A stretch of DNA of 64,000 bases. It comes from Methanovulcanius yangii (lineage in GTDB: Archaea; Halobacteriota; Methanomicrobia; Methanomicrobiales; Methanomicrobiaceae). Positions 44,503 through 55,700 of this stretch are shown here, in pieces. The notes under the pieces were generated by a model. It did no database searches. It was not told the origin of the DNA and saw only the letters and a list, made by a program, of their open reading frames with translations. How positions within the stretch are numbered: position 1 is the first letter of the stretch; each line of letters starts with the position of its first letter. The stretch spans positions 797,780 to 861,779 of the forward strand of contig NZ_LTBL01000001.1 in NCBI RefSeq assembly GCF_018687785.1. The letters run 5' to 3'. The position numbers and the translations under genes are program-made.

Positions 44503-45276
44503 CTACAGAATCAAAACGAATGAGACGGTTATCACACCGAGAATGACACAGAATATCCAGAATGGCGTCCGTTTTGCCACCATTAGGAGGACGTTCATGG
44601 ATATGTACCCAAAAAAGAGGGATGATGCCGTTAATATGATCGCTGTCTGAAGGGGTATGAGCCGGATGGCCTCGAAATCGATGAGAAAGATGCCGAGCGC
44701 CGCAGGGACGCTCATCAGAAAGGAGATGACGAGGGCCGTCTCCTGGTTCATCTTCTGGGCAAGGAGCGTAGCCACCGTTATTCCCGACCTGGATATTCCC
44801 GGAATTACAGCACAGCCCTGTGCGAGCCCGGTCAGTACCATCTCCCTGTCGCTCATCTGGTCCATTCCCTTCTCCCCCGGCGTCCCCGTGACCTTCATTA
44901 TTACACCGGTGAGAATCAGCATCGCTCCGATAAATACCGTAAAGATGGTGGCATCCTGTTCCGTTGATACCGATTTAAGCAGTGCATAGAGGGGCAGGGC
45001 AGTCGCCCCGGTTGCCAGAGAGGCGATCAGGAGGATCCGGGTCAGGGGATAATCGAGGCGAAGATTCTGTGCGATCCCCATGAACTCCTCACGGAACCGG
45101 ATGATCACCGCGATCATCGTGCCGAAATGAAGATAAAATGCATAGGAGAGAGCCGTCTGCGGGTCCATATCGAGATAATTGAGCATATAGAGCATGGCCT
45201 GTGCTTCACTGCTGATCGGGAGCCATTCAATGGTTCCCTGGATTGCCCCGGCAATGATGGCTTCCAGACCGTTCAT
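44503..45276 (-). CDS. uppP: BacA/UppP-type undecaprenyl (polyprenyl) diphosphatase
   Basis: 257 residues with about eight hydrophobic segments. The two BacA signatures are present: QGTIEWLPISSEA (about 14-26) and PGISRSGITVATLLA (about 159-173), including the catalytic Glu and the Ser/Arg region. In archaea this family is expected to recycle polyprenyl (dolichyl) pyrophosphate left after glycan transfer. The first motif ends in SSEAQAM, where bacterial BacA usually has SSSGH, a variant I associate with archaeal members. It lies about 80 nt downstream of the heparinase-like gene, same strand. Confidence 0.88.
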   Translation of the reverse strand: MNGLEAIIAGAIQGTIEWLPISSEAQAMLYMLNYLDMDPQTALSYAFYLHFGTMIAVIIRFREEFMGIAQNLRLDYPLTRILLIASLATGATALPLYALLKSVSTEQDATIFTVFIGAMLILTGVIMKVTGTPGEKGMDQMSDREMVLTGLAQGCAVIPGISRSGITVATLLAQKMNQETALVISFLMSVPAALGIFLIDFEAIRLIPLQTAIILTASSLFFGYISMNVLLMVAKRTPFWIFCVILGVITVSFVLIL

Positions 45277-45353
45277 ACGTCAGATGGAGTAGGTGTGCTA
45301 TGATTAAAAGGTTGTCCGGAATCGCCGCAGGAGGCGGGATGACGAAAACCGCC

Positions 45354-48020
45354 TCACCTCACCCTGCCGCACCACGCGAGGACGGCGAGGGCAAGAATCC
45401 CCGATACAAGGCTGGGACCGTACCATCCGGTCTGCTGCCCGGCCGGCACCTGCTCCGGGATTTTACCGGCAGTCGCAACCGCCGTCGGTGAATCGGAGGG
45501 TTGCTGTTCGTCCAGAAGTATGATCCGTGCAGTCCGTCCCTGTGCACGGATCTCATATGCCGAACTGTCGCCCTCAGGGGTCGGCAGGACTACATTGCCG
45601 CCTTCTGATACCCCATACCCGGAGTACGGCGCCCCGTCGCGAGTTATCTGCAGGACCGCATCCACGGGGACGGCGACCGTTGCCGCCCTGCCCGCCCCCG
45701 TATCCGCAATCGTAATCAGGTCCTCGCCGTCCATCCTGAGATAGCTCCCTCCTGCCACCAGACAGGAATAATCCGCAGAATTCCGGGTCTGCCGGTACCA
45801 CAGCATCGTGGCATCGGTTTCAAATCCATCAAAAGCAGCGTCCCCTCTCCCGGCATAGATGGTGTCCGTATGCATCCCTGACCTGACCCGGACTGCAGTT
45901 CCGGTTCCGGCAACCGCGATCTCTTCGCATGTCTCCTGCTCTTCATTCACGTATCCGGAGAGGAGAACCGTTATCCGGAAGAGTTCGTTCTTCGGGGGGG
46001 TTCTCAGGGCGATGACGGGGGTAAAGACCTCCGATGCGGCATCATATCCTCCAATGCGGCCGACATGCTTCGTGATGAGTATCTCTGACGACGGGACCGA
46101 GAAGATGTTCAGGAGAACCTGCCTGCCATAAGGATTCGTTGTTCTCCAACTCAACGAGTTCGTGATAACGCCGGTATCCGTTTCACCCTTGTAGGGCAGT
46201 GACAACCAGTTGTAGGCGGTCCCGTCGATTGCGAGATCTCCCTTCACATGCCCGATCTCGGTTTGCGTGTACTTTGCGTCCCCGTTTTTATCCGTCGTCG
46301 GGATAATTCCAAGGCTGGAAGGCCGCAGGATGTTGCGGTATATCCAGTCCTTTTCCCCCGCCAGTGTGTCAAATACCACAAAGTAATCCTTCTCCGGATA
46401 CAGGATGGTCCGGGTATGCTCCACTTCCGATGACAGGGCGACGGATGTCGACCAGTCATCATCGATGACGGAGGTGATCGTCTCCGAGGCGACGATGGCC
46501 TCCATCCACGGGGTCTCTATGACCGTCTCCACCGCGGCCGGAGTACTCATGCCACCGGCATTTCCCTTATAGGCACCCCGTGCCCGGCTGTCCGCCCAAG
46601 AGGAGATGGCAAACGGAGTCTGCGGGTCTTCGATTGCAATCCCGTTGTGGTGGACCTCGTACTGTCCGTAGTAGGTGTCGAGGACATGCTTCGTCTCCCC
46701 GGCGTCTGCGAGGAGGAGATCGCCGTTGCCGTAGTACTCGATACTCAGCTGGTCGTGGTGGGCGCTGTCACGGTTGCTGTTGGTCTGCACATCGAAGGTG
46801 ACGAGCGAGAGCCAGTCCGCATCCTCGTCCCAGTTCTCCCTGAACACCTGGTAGATGGCGTCCTCGTCGAGACGGCTCGTCGAGTCGGGGGTGTCCGGGC
46901 TGATGCTGTTGTAGTTGCCATAGACGCAGAAGAGCAGCTTCGTCGGTGCGAGGTCGTTCTCCCGCGAGTACGGCAGGAGGGTGTTTCCTTTGGTCTGGTC
47001 GAGATACCTGATCATCTCCGCCTTCTCCCCCGTGTCCAGGAGACTCATGATGCCACGCTGGTAGGTCTCCAGCGTGTTTCCGCCGGTCACGTAGTTGTTC
47101 ATGTAGCCGTTGGGCATCGTCTCCCAGAGTTCGGAGGTGACGATCTTCTGTGCAACGGGGTAGTCGTCGAGGATGTTTTTGTCGTAGTGATTGCTGTAGA
47201 CCTGGAACCACCAGAGGAGATCGTCGATCACATAGTTCTTGTAGGCACCGAGCAGGTGCTTGCCGGATGCCTCATCGAATCCGAAGGAGATGAGGGGCCG
47301 GTTATACGTATGCAGTTCGTCGTTTTCAAAGAGATAATCGGTTCCTGCACGAGTCCAGTCATCGGGACCGGATTTCAGCGCAAGGTTGTTCGGGTTGGTA
47401 TAGTCCTCGAGCGCGAGTCCTGCGATCGCAACGCTCGGGTATGCCTGTCCGTGGTAATCGGCAAAGGAGACATAGGTCGTCTTTGCGCCGTCGCCGTTCA
47501 GGTCGCGATAGGTACGGTCCGCAAGGACGGCAAGCTTGTCGCGTATGATGTTGTCGTCTGCCGCCGACAGGCCGGGCTGGACCCAGTCATAGGCGAGGGC
47601 GTACCCCCGCAGGGCGACGGCCCGGTCCATCTCATATGGCACGTCCCCGACATCGAGGTTGAGAAGGGCCTGCCGGGCCTTCGTCAGGTACTTCCGGTCC
47701 CCCGTCATCTGGTAGGCGAGGGCGAGATCTCCGGTAAATCCGCCCCGGTAGGATATTCGGTTGTACGTCTTCCAGTTGGGATCGGAGAAATCACGGGAGA
47801 GCGATGCATCGGCTGATTTGATGATGACCGCCTTCCAGGTGCTCCATGGTGCAGATGAACCGTACTGGTAGCCGGGAACCTCGCGGATGTCGTCGAACAC
47901 GAGGTTCGGGTGTGGGGCTGCGGATGATAATGAACAACATATGACGATGGATACGAGAATTCCAATGAACAACCTCTTTTTTGCTATGATAACCGACGGT
48001 GCAGGGGGGATCGTCTTCAT
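45354..48020 (-). CDS. Exported heparinase II/III-like polysaccharide lyase-type protein, copy A
   Basis: 888 residues; the ATG has GAGGAAC just upstream. A signal peptide (about 12-35) is followed by an alpha/alpha-toroid region (about 36-380; TKARQALLNLDVGDVPYE, GYALAYDWVQPGLS) and a heparinase II/III beta-sandwich starting with SAHHDQLSIEYYGNGDLLLADAGE (about 415-440), the conserved His/Asp segment of this lyase family. More beta structure follows to about 840, and a C-terminal hydrophobic helix with a GRVR tail anchors it to the membrane. It would act outside the cell on uronic-acid polysaccharide or on the cell's own glycan. Residues about 112-478 are almost identical to the 1474-residue paralog while both ends diverge. 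Confidence 0.82.
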   Translation of the reverse strand: MKTIPPAPSVIIAKKRLFIGILVSIVICCSLSSAAPHPNLVFDDIREVPGYQYGSSAPWSTWKAVIIKSADASLSRDFSDPNWKTYNRISYRGGFTGDLALAYQMTGDRKYLTKARQALLNLDVGDVPYEMDRAVALRGYALAYDWVQPGLSAADDNIIRDKLAVLADRTYRDLNGDGAKTTYVSFADYHGQAYPSVAIAGLALEDYTNPNNLALKSGPDDWTRAGTDYLFENDELHTYNRPLISFGFDEASGKHLLGAYKNYVIDDLLWWFQVYSNHYDKNILDDYPVAQKIVTSELWETMPNGYMNNYVTGGNTLETYQRGIMSLLDTGEKAEMIRYLDQTKGNTLLPYSRENDLAPTKLLFCVYGNYNSISPDTPDSTSRLDEDAIYQVFRENWDEDADWLSLVTFDVQTNSNRDSAHHDQLSIEYYGNGDLLLADAGETKHVLDTYYGQYEVHHNGIAIEDPQTPFAISSWADSRARGAYKGNAGGMSTPAAVETVIETPWMEAIVASETITSVIDDDWSTSVALSSEVEHTRTILYPEKDYFVVFDTLAGEKDWIYRNILRPSSLGIIPTTDKNGDAKYTQTEIGHVKGDLAIDGTAYNWLSLPYKGETDTGVITNSLSWRTTNPYGRQVLLNIFSVPSSEILITKHVGRIGGYDAASEVFTPVIALRTPPKNELFRITVLLSGYVNEEQETCEEIAVAGTGTAVRVRSGMHTDTIYAGRGDAAFDGFETDATMLWYRQTRNSADYSCLVAGGSYLRMDGEDLITIADTGAGRAATVAVPVDAVLQITRDGAPYSGYGVSEGGNVVLPTPEGDSSAYEIRAQGRTARIILLDEQQPSDSPTAVATAGKIPEQVPAGQQTGWYGPSLVSGILALAVLAWCGRVR
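46590..47684 (-). repeat. Near-identical 1.1-kb core shared with heparinase copy B (copy A side)
   Basis: Nucleotide identity to 55709-56804 is visibly very high over this block and drops abruptly at both ends. Confidence 0.85.
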
Positions 48021-48232
48021 GTTCCTCGTCCTCCATTCCTGACGCGTATGGTATTAAATGATACGGGTCGGCTGCAATCCGTGGATCACATTAATATGGT
48101 ACAATACTACATGGGGTATCTACCGCAACAAGGGGGAGACGGGGGGCAGGAAGGGGACGGTTGAACCTGTTGTGAGAGATGGAGATGGTGCTGCATCCAT
48201 GAGATGCGGGGTACCGGTGTAGAACGGGGCTT

Positions 48233-51200
48233 ATGGAACAGAAGGATTCAGATACGATGAAGGGGGCGCTGAATGTCGGGCGAATTCGTGCAGCGTATGA
48301 CAGGGACAAATCGTTTTATATCCTGCTGTTTTTCCTCATTGCCGTCCTTGTAATCGGATATCTCATTCCTGCACTCTATTTCGGCCGTCCCTTCGGGACG
48401 GATACCTATACCCATATCTTTCATGCACAGGAGATGTACGGGACGGATTCCCTCTTCGATTTTTATGATGAACTGGGGAAAAAGGTGCTTAATCCCGACC
48501 TCGACGACAATCTCTTCAACTACCCCTTCGGGTCATGGCTATTTATTGCCGTTCTGGCAAAGGTCACCAGCCTTGCACCGGATACGACGGCATACCTGTT
48601 CAGTACACTGTTCCTGGTGATTTCCGCATTGTCCTATTACATCTATGCCGGGCTCTTTCTCGAAACGAAATCCCAGAAGGTCTTTGCCCTTCTGTTTTTA
48701 TTTTCCATGCCGAACGTGGTGCTGACAGTGAACAATTATCGTCCCTCGACATTCGTCCTTCCGTTCCTGTTATTTGCAATCTATGTTGCGTATTCTGAAG
48801 AAATAACGATACAAAATCTGTTCATCATCGCACTCACCGTATTTGCAATAGCACTCACCCACACGGGAACACTCATATATCTCATGATATTTGCCACCTG
48901 TTTTTTCTGGCTGTACTGCTTCTTTGGACGAAAATTCTCCCGCCCCCTCTACATATTGGCGTCGTGCACGTTCCTGTTCTTCTGGATTGCGGTAAAACTG
49001 TTTCCACATCTCTATCAGCAATATGCCACAAAAGCCACCCTCTTTCTGACGCCGGGAAATTTCCTTGCAGGCAGGTTCCACATCTTCTTTGCCGATGATC
49101 TGAGTGTCGTGCTCTATGAAAACCTCTTCATTAACCACCAGTTTGTCTATGTCATCATCTGGTCGGCATTTGTCTTTGCAGTGGGAAGTGTGCTCGTTTC
49201 CATAGGAGACCGTCTGTTCCGTCAGTATTCCCATCTTGTTGATAAGGGAAAATATGCCGTCATTCCCGTATCGGACATGTCCCATTCCTTTTTGTCAACC
49301 CCATTCTGGGTCGGGCCGATTCATGCGATTCTGGGCATCATCGGCTTTTTCCGATTTGATACAAAGGGGAAATGTTTTGCGGTCACGGTGATCCTGACGA
49401 CGGTCGTACCGGCAATGATGCAGGCTTCCGAAGGATTCATCGGGGCTACCGGGGCGCTGAGGGAAATCTCCTATCTCTACCTGATAATTCCCATTGCAGC
49501 GGTTCTTGGCCTCTGGTATATCATCCCTGCCATACATGCGAGAATTAAAAGGCACCGGGGTGTGATTCCCCTCCTCTACATCGTGCTCTTTTCCGTGATC
49601 ATCATCACGCCGGTAATAGGAAATGGCTATTATCTGCCCTCCATCTCGGGTGAAGATTACATCATTGAGGGAATGCACTGGCTCTCGGAAACCGGGACCG
49701 CGAATGATAAAGTCGTCGGATACGGGTACCGCACGGTTCCCGTCTACACCGGAAAGCTGGATGCCTCCTACGGCCTTGCGTACGGTACACAGACCCGTAC
49801 GTTCCTTGGCCTTTTGAAGAGTATCTATTTCGGCAAGACCGGGGACCAGGTCATGGATTTCTATTCCCTGTTCGGTGCCAGATACGTACTGATTTCCGAC
49901 AAACTTGTCGACAACATCAACACCGACGAGGAAGAGAAGGAGGTAATCATCGATTCCCAGCAGGACCTCGACAAAATATTCTCCAGCAGGGATTTCGGGA
50001 TATACGCGGTCCGGGATCCGTCCCTCGGCTCTTCCGGCGATTATTCCATGAGCGAACGGGTTTCCATTGAAAACGTCGGGTCCAATATCGAGATCATATC
50101 ACGGACCTACAAAGTGGTAATGGACCAGGATACACCGACTATCAGGTACTTTGGCACAATTTCACAGAACTGCCTTGAGGAAGGTGCGATGTATGACATG
50201 GCGAGAATTAGCTGGCTGGGAAACAGCGAAGATCTGGGGGCATATACCTTTTACGACGAGGAGTTTACCCGTGAGATAATTGATAATCAGCTGATATACC
50301 GAACCGTTCTGAAGGGTGACCGCGGCGTGGACAACTGGTCATCGGTGAACGTGGTATACACCTTCCTGCCGGAATTGATCAGACGGGAATTCTCTATCTC
50401 AAACGATCAGCTTGCGTCCACCGATACACCCACCATGCGAGCCTATTTCTCCACGAATCTCTTTATGCCTGCATCATCCCTCGTTCTGAAGCGATCCTAT
50501 CAGAGGATCGAGAAGGACGTATACCCCTCGGATGACCCGATAGACATCAATGATGTCTATGAAGAATTCTATTTCCCCAGCGGCGATTCAGGAATTTATA
50601 TTACATACGGCACCACCGCCCCGTATCCCCAGTATATATCATACAAGGGTTCGACGGCGTACGATTACAGTTCCTTCAGTGTCGGGAACTTTGAAGCGGT
50701 CCAGCCGGGTGCATCGCTTCACATTACCCAGTATATCTCCGTCGGGAATGAGAATCTGGCTAAACAGCACATCCAGAATGCAAACCGCATCTCACTCTCC
50801 CCGTATCCGAATGGCATCATTCCCATAGTCCTCTGCGGGTATGACAACGCGGGGTACACCCTCGGATACGGGAAGACGGACACATTTTCCATTGGGGGGA
50901 CAAACGTCGAATATACGGACGTAGCAGGTGTTGTACGGCTGAGAAACAACGTAAGTGAGGTAATAAAGGACGGGGAGAGGGGTATCCCCTATGTAATATC
51001 CATCGGTGTGTCCCCTCCCTACGATGACATTCTGTTTTGTGAAGGACTCCGTCATCCCCAGATGGCCCTGTACAATGGAGAGCCGACCGGCACGGTAATC
51101 CTGCCGGAATCCGAACCGCGAACGGAGATGCTGGGCAGCAGAAAGACGCGTGAGGAATTCTTTACCGACTGGAAAAACGTGATCAGGACCGTATCGGAAA

Positions 51201-51913
51201 CCGGTGACATGGCGCTCTTCATGATGCGTTCCGCGGATGTGGAAAACCCGGTCTATGCCAATGACTTCCTGAACGTTCTTGACTATGCAAAATCTTACGG
51301 ACTGACCCCCGCAACGCCCGCCGACATTGCCGAACATTTCACCAACCTGCAGCAGATTTCCTACAATTCCTCCTTTGAGATGGATGAGGCAGTCATCGTT
51401 GTCAGGAATGACAATGATTCCCCGGTCCGGGGGGTGACCTTTGTTGTACGGATGCCGGTATTGGATGGGGACGCCTACGCTGTTGACAACGGCGAAATAC
51501 GAAGAATGGTCCGGGTTGTCACCGATCAGGTTCTCTCCATCTCCGTCGATCTCGGTCCGCACGAGTCAAAGACGATCTACGTCCGCCCCTCCCTTGAAAA
51601 GAAGCATCTTTCGGTGGATATTCCTGCATCCCCGAAAGAAGGAGCAATAACCATCATCGTCCGGGATGAGGAGGGGCAGCCCGTCAACAGAGCGCTTATC
51701 ACGATCGATGACCTGCCCTACAATACGAATGAGTATGGCAATGTATCAGTCGACCTGAGGCGTGGAACGCATGAAATAACGGTGGAAAAAGCAGGGTACC
51801 TGAAACAGACAAAAACGATTACCGTCAGCAGCTACGTATCATTCCTCGAAGAGATGCTTACCTCCTTTTTTAATGGAGATGACGCAGCAGGAAATGCGCC
51901 TGCCGGCAGCTGA
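48233..51913 (+). CDS. Giant GT-C-like membrane protein with large extracellular region
   Basis: A 1226-residue protein. Residues about 25-460 contain roughly eleven hydrophobic segments with an early acidic loop motif, FGRPFGTDTYTHIFHAQEMY (about 50-69), placed like the catalytic Asp loop of GT-C polyprenyl-linked glycosyltransferases. The region after about 480 is extracellular and beta-rich. A stretch at about 920-1040 (CEGLRHPQMALYNGEPTGTV then DMALFMMRSADVENPVYANDFLNVLDYAKSYGLTPATPADIAEHF) resembles the end of a NodB-type deacetylase but without its metal residues. The C-terminus (about 1140-1205) is a carboxypeptidase-regulatory or PEGA-like Ig domain (EGQPVNRALITIDDLPYNTNEYGNVSVDL). 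It is likely a glycosyltransferase or glycan-handling protein at the outer membrane face; activity unproven. It is divergent from the heparinase copy A gene. Confidence 0.72.
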   Translation: MEQKDSDTMKGALNVGRIRAAYDRDKSFYILLFFLIAVLVIGYLIPALYFGRPFGTDTYTHIFHAQEMYGTDSLFDFYDELGKKVLNPDLDDNLFNYPFGSWLFIAVLAKVTSLAPDTTAYLFSTLFLVISALSYYIYAGLFLETKSQKVFALLFLFSMPNVVLTVNNYRPSTFVLPFLLFAIYVAYSEEITIQNLFIIALTVFAIALTHTGTLIYLMIFATCFFWLYCFFGRKFSRPLYILASCTFLFFWIAVKLFPHLYQQYATKATLFLTPGNFLAGRFHIFFADDLSVVLYENLFINHQFVYVIIWSAFVFAVGSVLVSIGDRLFRQYSHLVDKGKYAVIPVSDMSHSFLSTPFWVGPIHAILGIIGFFRFDTKGKCFAVTVILTTVVPAMMQASEGFIGATGALREISYLYLIIPIAAVLGLWYIIPAIHARIKRHRGVIPLLYIVLFSVIIITPVIGNGYYLPSISGEDYIIEGMHWLSETGTANDKVVGYGYRTVPVYTGKLDASYGLAYGTQTRTFLGLLKSIYFGKTGDQVMDFYSLFGARYVLISDKLVDNINTDEEEKEVIIDSQQDLDKIFSSRDFGIYAVRDPSLGSSGDYSMSERVSIENVGSNIEIISRTYKVVMDQDTPTIRYFGTISQNCLEEGAMYDMARISWLGNSEDLGAYTFYDEEFTREIIDNQLIYRTVLKGDRGVDNWSSVNVVYTFLPELIRREFSISNDQLASTDTPTMRAYFSTNLFMPASSLVLKRSYQRIEKDVYPSDDPIDINDVYEEFYFPSGDSGIYITYGTTAPYPQYISYKGSTAYDYSSFSVGNFEAVQPGASLHITQYISVGNENLAKQHIQNANRISLSPYPNGIIPIVLCGYDNAGYTLGYGKTDTFSIGGTNVEYTDVAGVVRLRNNVSEVIKDGERGIPYVISIGVSPPYDDILFCEGLRHPQMALYNGEPTGTVILPESEPRTEMLGSRKTREEFFTDWKNVIRTVSETGDMALFMMRSADVENPVYANDFLNVLDYAKSYGLTPATPADIAEHFTNLQQISYNSSFEMDEAVIVVRNDNDSPVRGVTFVVRMPVLDGDAYAVDNGEIRRMVRVVTDQVLSISVDLGPHESKTIYVRPSLEKKHLSVDIPASPKEGAITIIVRDEEGQPVNRALITIDDLPYNTNEYGNVSVDLRRGTHEITVEKAGYLKQTKTITVSSYVSFLEEMLTSFFNGDDAAGNAPAGS

Positions 51914-51983
51914 AAAGATTCTGAAACACTGCTCCTGCAGCCTCCACCATACACCGGAACCGGATCACGCCGGAAAATAGATG

Positions 51984-52436
51984 TTATCCTATTCTGCCCT
52001 GCACGGCAGAGGTTTCGGAGTCTCCTCCCACCCAGATATGGACCTGTTCCGTCTCCATCGTGTTCAGGTTGGTCAGAATCACCTCTACCTTCCCGGGACC
52101 CGACACCGGCCCTGTCACCGGCAGCTCTTCATTCTTTTCGTAGCGCTCATTGTGGTCCAGACGAACGTATTCCGTTGCCACGAGATTGCCGTACAGGTAA
52201 ATCCGGACCTCGTAATCCGTGACTTTCTCTTCGGAACAGACAATCCCGTAGGTAAAGGAGACCCTGTCATTCAGGGGTGTGGTCTGATAGGATTCGGGGA
52301 CGACATACAGGGAGGAATGCTCCTTCTCGGTGAAGATCACCATGTACCCGGTGACCACCAGTGCAAGGATTATGGCAATGGCTGCTGCAAAGGCAATCAT
52401 TGTACTGAACTCTGAACTCTCGGGCCCCCCATCCAT
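51984..52436 (-). CDS. Membrane-anchored DUF1616 C-terminal-domain-like protein
   Basis: 150 residues. An N-terminal membrane helix (about 12-34, IAFAAAIAIILALVVTGYMVI) precedes an extracellular beta-sandwich of about 110 residues (FTEKEHSSLYVVPESYQ, RVSFTYGIVCSEEKVTDYEVRIYLYGNLV). This layout resembles the C-terminal half of DUF1616 proteins, where FTEFYxLG starts the domain. The N-terminal half of a DUF1616 protein is encoded separately at 58751-59164. Function unknown. It is convergent with the GT-C-like gene. Confidence 0.65.
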   Translation of the reverse strand: MDGGPESSEFSTMIAFAAAIAIILALVVTGYMVIFTEKEHSSLYVVPESYQTTPLNDRVSFTYGIVCSEEKVTDYEVRIYLYGNLVATEYVRLDHNERYEKNEELPVTGPVSGPGKVEVILTNLNTMETEQVHIWVGGDSETSAVQGRIG

Positions 52437-52720
52437 GTCATTCAGATATGATGGTACAATATTCCTTAATGATTTGGGAAGGCATCCCGCATGGAACCAC
52501 TCCTGACAAATCGGTATCCCCAGTGCAGGTATAAGTGGGGGTCGCTCCCGTTATACCGCGTCAATTTCCGATCAAACAGTCATGTCATCCGGACCATGAC
52601 TATCGCAATCATCGTCAAATGAGTGCTGAAGAGAGTGCCTTCACGGCGGGCGATGGGTATCCACCGGAGAGATGGGGGCGGATTCTGCAAAAAAAAGAAT
52701 GAAATTTGAGGATATGGAAT

Positions 52721-55700
52721 CTATAAAACACTGATATATCCTTTTTTGGTTTCAAAGTCAAGGCCCTGCCCATTAATCACCCTCAGGGTTACCGTATACT
52801 TCCCTTTCTGGGTGTAGGTGTGGGTCGGGTTGCGGTCGTAGGAAGTCTTCCCGTCGCCGAAGTACCACGTCCAGGACGTGGGACTGCCAAGGCTTTCATC
52901 GGAGAATGTGACCTCCATCGGCGCAGTCCCGCTGACGATGTCAGCGGTGAAGGCTGCGACAGGGACGGTGGGATCGGAGGGCACCGGTGTGGTCGTGACG
53001 GTGATGTAGCCACTCTTTGTCTCCGTATCCGTACCATCGGCATTCGTCACTTTCAGGCTCACGGTGTAGGTGCCGGCCTTGCTGTAGACATGGACGGGGT
53101 TTTCTTCGGATGCGGTTGTCCCGTCACCGAAGGTCCAAGCCCATGAAACGGGCGAGTTCGTGCTCTTGTCAGTGAACGACACTTCCAGCGGCGCAGTGCC
53201 GGATACGACATCCGCACTGAACGCTGCCACCGGCGGGTTCGTGACCACGACCGGGACGTCCTCGTCCGTCACCGTGATGTACCCTGCCTTCTGTTCGAAG
53301 TCAACGCCCAGGGCATTGATCACCCGCAGGGTAACGGTGTAGGTGCCGGTTCCGGTGTAGGTATGGGCCGGGTTGCGGTCATAGGAGGTCTTCCCGTCGC
53401 CGAAGTACCAGGTCCAGGACGTGGGGTTGCCCAGACTTTCATCGGTGAATGTCACCTCCATCGGAGCCCCTCCACGGACAGTGTCGGCGGTGAAGGCTGC
53501 GACAGGGACCGTGGGGTCGGAGGGGACCGGGACGGTGGGTTCGGTCGGCACCGGAGTGGTCGTGACGGTGATGTAGCCACTCTTTGTCTCCGTATCCGTA
53601 CCATCGGCATTCGTCACCTTCAGGCTCACGGTGTAGGTGCCGGCGGCCATGTAGCTGTGAGTCGGATTTTGTGCCGTTGACGATGCCCCGTCACCGAAGG
53701 TCCAGACCCATGAAACGGGGGAATTCGTGCTCTTGTCGGTGAACGATACTTCCAGCGGCGCAGTGCCGGATACGACATCCGCACTGAACGCTGCCACCGG
53801 CGGATTCGTGACCACGACCGGGACGTCCTCGTCCGTCACCGTGATGTACCCTGCCTTCTGTTCGAAGTCAACGCCCAGGGCATTTATCGCCCGCAGGGTA
53901 ACGGTGTAGGTGCCGGTTCCGGTGTAGGTATGGGTCGGGTTGCGGTCATAGGAGGTCTTCCCGTCGCCGAAGTACCAGGTCCAGGACGCGGGGTTGCCCA
54001 GGCTCTGATCGGAGAATGTTACCTCCAACGGAGCCCCTCCACGGACAGTGTCGGCGGTGAAGGCCGCGACCGGAACCGTGGTTTCGGACGGCACCGATGT
54101 GCCGGTCACGGTGATGTAGCCCGTCTTTGTCTCCGTATCCGTTCCTGCGGCATTCGTTGCCTTCAGGGTCACGGTATAGGTGCCGGGGTCCGTGTAGCTG
54201 TGGCTCGGGTTTTGTGCCGTTGACGATGCCCCGTCACCGAAGGTCCATGCCCATGATGTGGGACTGTTCGTACTGGCATCCGTGAACTGCACGGCAAGGG
54301 GTGCCGTGCCGGTGGTGACATCAGCCGTGAAGGCTGCAACCGGTGCCGATGACACAGGGGTTGTCCCGGAGGTCACGGTGATGTAGCCGGTTTTTGTTTC
54401 GGTGTCCGTCCCGCTCACACCGGTTACGGCAAGAGTCACGGTATAGGTTCCCGCCGTCGTGTAGGTGTGGGTCGGATTCGTTGCGGTGGATTGTGTTCCG
54501 TCGCCAAAGTTCCATGACGAGGAGACGGCACCAACACTGCTGTCGGTGAACTGAACCGACAGGGGTGCGCCGCCGGTTGTCGGACTTGCACTGAATCCTG
54601 CTTCCGGAGCAACTGGTGCCGGCACCACTTCTCCGGATGTGAGGAAGGTGTATTCGTGGCTTCCGGCTGCTGTCGTGATGATGATTGCCGACTTGTCTGC
54701 GGAGAGTTTCCAGCCGGTATAGGTCACGCCGTCCTTCAGCACCTTGGTTACGTCACTGCCCAGCTGATAGAGGGAGACCTGGCCCGACGAAGCTGCGTCA
54801 ACCATCAGGGCAACGGCATTTCCGTCCTTGTTCATGGACACACTCTCCGTTCCGGTGCTCGTGATGAGGGGTGCTCCGTTCTTGTTCAGGTAGGTCCCTT
54901 TGATGAGCGTGTAACTGTAGTCCTGTGAGGATCCCGTGGTCCTGATGAATCCCGACTCGGCATTCGTCGAGTAATCGCCGAATGAGCTTGCGCCGGCTCC
55001 CGAGTAGATGGTGTCGGTATAGGCTGCGGTGCTCACCCGGATGGCATTCCCGTTTCCGCTCACCGGAATTTCCTGCGTATTCTTCTGTTCTTCGCCCGCG
55101 TAGTTCGAGGTGAGAACCGTGATGCGGTACAGGTCTTCTTCCGGTCCGTCCTTCAGATATACAACCGGTGTATAGACTTCGGATGCAGTGTCATATCCCG
55201 CAACTCTCCCCGCATGTTTCGTGACGAGAACGTCCGAGGCCGGGGCGGAATAGATATTCATGCTGACCTTGTCCCCGTACGGATTCGTTGTGGACCATGT
55301 CAGGGAATTCGTCGTGATGCCGGTGTCGATCTCATCCTTGTAGGCCGGTGACAACCAGTTGTATGTTGTCCCGCCGATCTTGAGATCACCATTCACATGT
55401 CCGATTGCAGACCCGGTCGGCGTGATGCTCAGGCTGGTCGGGCGCAGCACATTGCGGTACGTCCATTCCTCGCTTCCGTCAAACCGGTCGAAGACGATGA
55501 AATAGTCATCCTCCGGATACAGAATCGTCCGGCTGTAGTCGATCGGTGATGAGAGACTTTCGGAGGCGGACCAGGTACTGCCGATCACCTTGGTGATCGT
55601 CTCCGAGGCGACAAGGCCCTCCATCCAGGAGCTCTCGATCACGGTCTCCACGGTCGTGGGAGTGGTGATGCCGGCTGCATACCCCTTATAGACACCCCGT

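Noticed and set aside
46647-47816. 389-codon open frame on the plus strand opposite heparinase copy A (and its 359-codon counterpart at 55766-56845)
   Set aside because: Both lie antisense to the near-identical heparinase core, so their similarity follows from the DNA identity. The sequence is Val/Glu/Arg-rich with no domain, and the sense frame has clear family motifs.
52740-54590. CRISPR-like array
   Set aside because: The repeated DNA is in-frame PKD coding sequence with a 567-bp period; no short repeats with unique spacers exist here or elsewhere in the window.
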